A stretch of DNA of 7,353 nt from an uncultured Peptostreptococcaceae bacterium. GTDB taxonomy: Bacteria > Bacillota > Clostridia > Peptostreptococcales > Anaerovoracaceae. This document shows, in pieces, positions 5,058 to 7,353 of the stretch. Every line of letters starts with the position of its first letter. The first letter of the stretch is position 1. A program made the position numbers and the translations under genes. The stretch is from assembly GCA_905236895.1 (NCBI GenBank), contig CAJOQI010000020.1, positions 1 to 7,353 of the forward strand, written 5' to 3'. Under the pieces are notes generated by a model. It saw only the letters and a list, made by a program, of their open reading frames with translations. It was not told the origin of the DNA and did no database searches.

Positions 5058-6111
5058 TTTTACCTTCTCTTTCCTTTATCAAATCCATCAGTTCATCAAC
5101 GATGAGATTATCTTCCACGGTCTTGATTATTTCTCCACCTTGGAAGATTACTCCCTTTCCCTTTCCTCCTGCAACGCCGTAGTCCGCCTCCTTTGCTTCT
5201 CCGGGACCGTTAACCACACATCCCATTACGGCAATCTTAAGGCTTCTTTCAAGGTCCAGTTTGGACATTTCTTCTTCAACCCTGTTTGCAAGGGAAATCA
5301 GGTCTATTTCCGTCCTTCCGCAGGTGGGACAGGATACCATATCAAAGGCAGCTTTCCTAAGGCCAACAGCCTCCAGGATTTCTCTTGCAAGAATAACTTC
5401 CTTAACAGGATTCTCAGTAAGGGAAACCCTCATGGTATCTCCTATTCCGGAAAGAAGAAGAGCCCCAAGACCTGCGGCGGATTTTATCTCCCCCCTTCTT
5501 AACGTACCTGTTTCCGTTACGCCAATGTGAAGAGGATGCTCTGTCATTTCAGAAATCAGCTTATAGGCCTCATAATTCATCCTCACGTCGGAAGACTTAA
5601 GAGACACCACTATATCACCAAAGTCCATGTCCTCCAGGATTTTCACGCTTCTCATGGCGCTTTCCGCCAGGCCCTTTGATGTAACCCTCCCGTCCCTTTC
5701 AAGAATGTCCTTTTCCAGGGACCCCGAGTTTACTCCAACTCTAATGGGAATTTCGGCAGTCTTGGCAGCTTTCACCACCTCTTCAACCCTTTCCCTTTCT
5801 CCGATATTTCCGGGATTGATTCTTATCTTGTCCGCCCCCGCCTCAATGGCCTTAAGGGCCAGTCTATAATCAAAATGAATATCAGCAACCAAAGGCATGT
5901 CCGTAAGCTTTCTCACTTCTTTTAGGGTTTTGGCCGCATCAAAATCAGGGATGGCAATCCTGACTATATCGCAGCCTTCATCCTTAAGTTCTCCGATCTG
6001 CCTTAAAAGAGCCTCCTTATCCGAAGAACTGCAGTTGGTCATGGACTGAATGGTTACGGGGGTCCCTCCCCCTATTTCTGTATTCCTTACTCTTACTTTC
6101 TTCTTGCTCAT
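5038..6111 (-). CDS. ispG: 4-hydroxy-3-methylbut-2-enyl diphosphate synthase IspG (GcpE)
   Basis: IspG carries out the penultimate step of the MEP isoprenoid pathway. It reductively converts 2-C-methyl-D-erythritol 2,4-cyclodiphosphate to HMBPP in the cytoplasm using a 4Fe-4S cluster. The 357-residue protein has the length of the compact bacterial form. The N-terminal TIM-barrel region (about 1-240) includes VRVRNTEIGGGTPVTIQSMT, LVADIHFDYRLAL, DKIRINPGNIG and GDIVVSLKSSDV. The C-terminal cluster domain has SCPTCGRTEID (C261, C264) and GCVVNGPGEA (C298, E305), which supply the expected three cysteine ligands and the glutamate. The ATG forms a 4-nt ATGA overlap with the rseP stop, with a weak GAGG site 8 nt before it. 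The 3' end overlaps polC. The dxr gene, another MEP enzyme, is two genes upstream in the same operon. Nothing is abnormal. Confidence 0.97.
   Translation of the reverse strand: MSKKKVRVRNTEIGGGTPVTIQSMTNCSSSDKEALLRQIGELKDEGCDIVRIAIPDFDAAKTLKEVRKLTDMPLVADIHFDYRLALKAIEAGADKIRINPGNIGERERVEEVVKAAKTAEIPIRVGVNSGSLEKDILERDGRVTSKGLAESAMRSVKILEDMDFGDIVVSLKSSDVRMNYEAYKLISEMTEHPLHIGVTETGTLRRGEIKSAAGLGALLLSGIGDTMRVSLTENPVKEVILAREILEAVGLRKAAFDMVSCPTCGRTEIDLISLANRVEEEMSKLDLERSLKIAVMGCVVNGPGEAKEADYGVAGGKGKGVIFQGGEIIKTVEDNLIVDELMDLIKEREGKSGEPNL
5063..5068 (-). promoter_or_regulatory. Ribosome binding site deciding the polC GTG start
   Basis: AGAAGG lies 5 nt before the GTG at 5055-5057, inside the ispG coding region. 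An in-frame TAA at 5076-5078 excludes a longer polC product. No ATG occurs in the frame for over 140 codons downstream. The site implies translational coupling of polC to ispG. Confidence 0.75.
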
Positions 6112-7124
6112 CCGAACAACCTCGAAATATCGCTCCAGGTAATGAGGAGCATCAGGAGAATAAGAAGAATCATACCTACCGCATGGACGGTCCCTTCTAT
6201 CTTATCCGTAATCGCTCTTCCTGTAATAAGCCTAATTATTACAAAGATTATTCTTCCACCGTCCAGGGCAGGAAGAGGAAGCAGATTGATGATGGCCAGG
6301 TTGATGCTGATAAGGGCTACCAGATAGAAGAAATAATATCCTCCCATGGTTCTTGTTTCGTTTACTACCTGGACTATTCCCACAGGCCCCGACATCTGTT
6401 CCAATGGATTCTCAGTGCGGAATAAGCCTGCAAAGGATGAGAATATTCCTTTCCACATTTCGAAGGTGGATTGAGCACCATTCTTTATTCCTCTAAAGAA
6501 GCCGTGGGATATCTTGGACTGAATTCCAATTATCAATCTTCCGTCATCCCCTTTAACGGGAACAAGTTCATAGGATCTTACATCTATTCCCCTTGTAACC
6601 ACTATGGTGATGGGTTCACCCTCCTTGGCTTCTTCGTCCAAGGCTTCAGTCACCTGTGCCCAGGTCTTAATATCTCTATCGTTTATTCCGATGATCTTAT
6701 CTCCCGCCTCAATTCCCGCTACCTGGGCAGGCATTCCTTGGGTTACCGCTTCAAGGGTATTGGTGGGGAAACCGGAGAAGATGTTTAATCCTGTCATTAC
6801 AATAAAGGCCAAGAGTATATTCATGGCAGCGCCTGCTAAGAGAATCAAAATCCTCTGCCACCAGACCTTGTTGTTAAAGGCCCTTGGATTGTCGGAGGTT
6901 TCGTCTCCGCTGTCTTCCCCCTCCATGGAGCAATATCCGCCGATTGGAATAGCTCTGATGGAATAGAGAGTTTCACCCTTTTGCTTTTTGAATATGGCGG
7001 GACCCATACCCAAGGCAAATTCGTTTACCTGAACATTGCAGGCCTTTGCCACCAGAAAATGCCCCAATTCATGGGGGAATATCATTAATACAAATAGAAA
7101 TATTACAAGTAAAGCTGTAAGCAT
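6108..7124 (-). CDS. rseP: RseP-like site-2 intramembrane zinc metalloprotease
   Basis: The 338-residue membrane protein belongs to the site-2 protease family (M50B; RseP/RasP/YluC). These proteases cut transmembrane anti-sigma factors and remnant signal peptides within the bilayer. TM1 (about 1-26) carries the zinc motif HELGH (H18, E19, H22). A beta-loop with IPIGGYCSMEGE (60-70) follows, then TM2 (about 91-116). A single PDZ domain spans about 123-195 (MPAQVAGIEAGDKIIGINDR). TM3 (about 262-300) contains NLLPLPALDGG with D288, the third zinc ligand, and TM4 is at about 312-330. The protein is shorter than E. coli RseP, which has two PDZ domains; one PDZ is usual in Firmicutes. The ATG starts one base after the dxr stop, with GAGAGG 5 nt upstream. 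The substrate cannot be told from the sequence. Confidence 0.95.
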   Translation of the reverse strand: MLTALLVIFLFVLMIFPHELGHFLVAKACNVQVNEFALGMGPAIFKKQKGETLYSIRAIPIGGYCSMEGEDSGDETSDNPRAFNNKVWWQRILILLAGAAMNILLAFIVMTGLNIFSGFPTNTLEAVTQGMPAQVAGIEAGDKIIGINDRDIKTWAQVTEALDEEAKEGEPITIVVTRGIDVRSYELVPVKGDDGRLIIGIQSKISHGFFRGIKNGAQSTFEMWKGIFSSFAGLFRTENPLEQMSGPVGIVQVVNETRTMGGYYFFYLVALISINLAIINLLPLPALDGGRIIFVIIRLITGRAITDKIEGTVHAVGMILLILLMLLITWSDISRLFG

Positions 7125-7125
7125 A

Positions 7126-7353
7126 TTATCCTCTCATAGCCTCTTTATTCTTTATCAATTCTTCGGCCTCTTCTCTTGCTTTTTTATCCGCTTCGGTTAT
7201 GTCCCTGATGGACTTAATCTCCCCGGGCTGGTGGAGATTCATAACCTCTTCTATCATATCGCCTATATCCCTAAAGCCTATTCTCTTATCCAGAAAGGCC
7301 TGAACCAAAACCTCGTTGGCTCCGTTCATTACGGCAGGAATCACTCCTCCCCA
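7126..7353 (-). CDS. dxr: 1-deoxy-D-xylulose 5-phosphate reductoisomerase, C-terminal part (cut by window edge)
   Basis: The last 75 codons are present and the frame is open to the window end. The segment GGVIPAVMNGANEVLVQAFLDKRIGFRDI matches the Dxr C-terminal region, which usually reads GG-x-x-P-[AT]-V-[LM]-N-A-A-N-E followed by a helix and I-x-F-x-D-I. Next come IEEVMNLH and a charged helical tail, corresponding to the alpha-helical C-terminal domain. Dxr makes 2-C-methyl-D-erythritol 4-phosphate, the committed MEP-pathway step, using NADPH. The catalytic and cofactor domains lie outside the window. In this family dxr-rseP is a common adjacency, and the second MEP gene, ispG, follows. The GTG at 7342-7344 is not a start, because the frame and the homology continue upstream. 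Confidence 0.93.
   Translation of the reverse strand, partial: WGGVIPAVMNGANEVLVQAFLDKRIGFRDIGDMIEEVMNLHQPGEIKSIRDITEADKKAREEAEELIKNKEAMRG

Noticed and set aside
1..7353. CRISPR arrays, tRNA or rRNA genes, insertion sequences, attachment sites
   Set aside because: No spaced direct repeats, clover-leaf genes, transposase frames or terminal repeats were seen. The window is almost entirely coding and reads as core chromosome.

Overview
The window looks like chromosomal DNA from a low-to-moderate GC Firmicute, most likely of class Clostridia and perhaps Lachnospiraceae-like. The main reasons are a PolC-type replicative polymerase, MEP-pathway isoprenoid genes, and the gene order dxr-rseP-ispG-polC-(...)-rimP. 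That order resembles the conserved Firmicutes cluster in which polC precedes rimP-nusA. The taxon is inferred from gene content and order only. All recognised genes are on the minus strand, so transcription runs from high to low coordinates.

Region 7353-1209 is a tightly packed operon segment: the dxr 3' end, rseP, ispG and polC. Adjacent genes are separated by 1 bp, share a 4-nt ATGA overlap, and share a 20-nt overlap with a GTG start. The segment links two MEP-pathway enzymes, a site-2 intramembrane protease and the replicative DNA polymerase. A strong intrinsic terminator at 1138-1184 closes it.

Region 1185-301 holds two genes that break the usual polC-rimP adjacency. One is a small stand-alone LytTR DNA-binding protein. 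It is preceded by an unusual pair of alternative hairpins around its ribosome binding site. The other is mscL, the large-conductance mechanosensitive channel, which has its own good promoter.

Region 300-1 starts a new unit: a strong extended -10 promoter overlain by a perfect dyad, a leader with a perfect 12-bp hairpin, and the first 66 codons of rimP. The next genes (nusA and so on) would lie outside the window.

The most notable observation is that PolC is 1282 residues long and lacks the DnaQ-type 3'-5' proofreading exonuclease that is normally inserted in its PHP domain. A linker of about 18 residues takes its place. The PHP domain is otherwise uninterrupted, and all nine positions expected to bind metal carry suitable residues. 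This replicase has therefore lost built-in proofreading by its usual module. It may rely on a separate exonuclease, on the PHP domain, or on neither.
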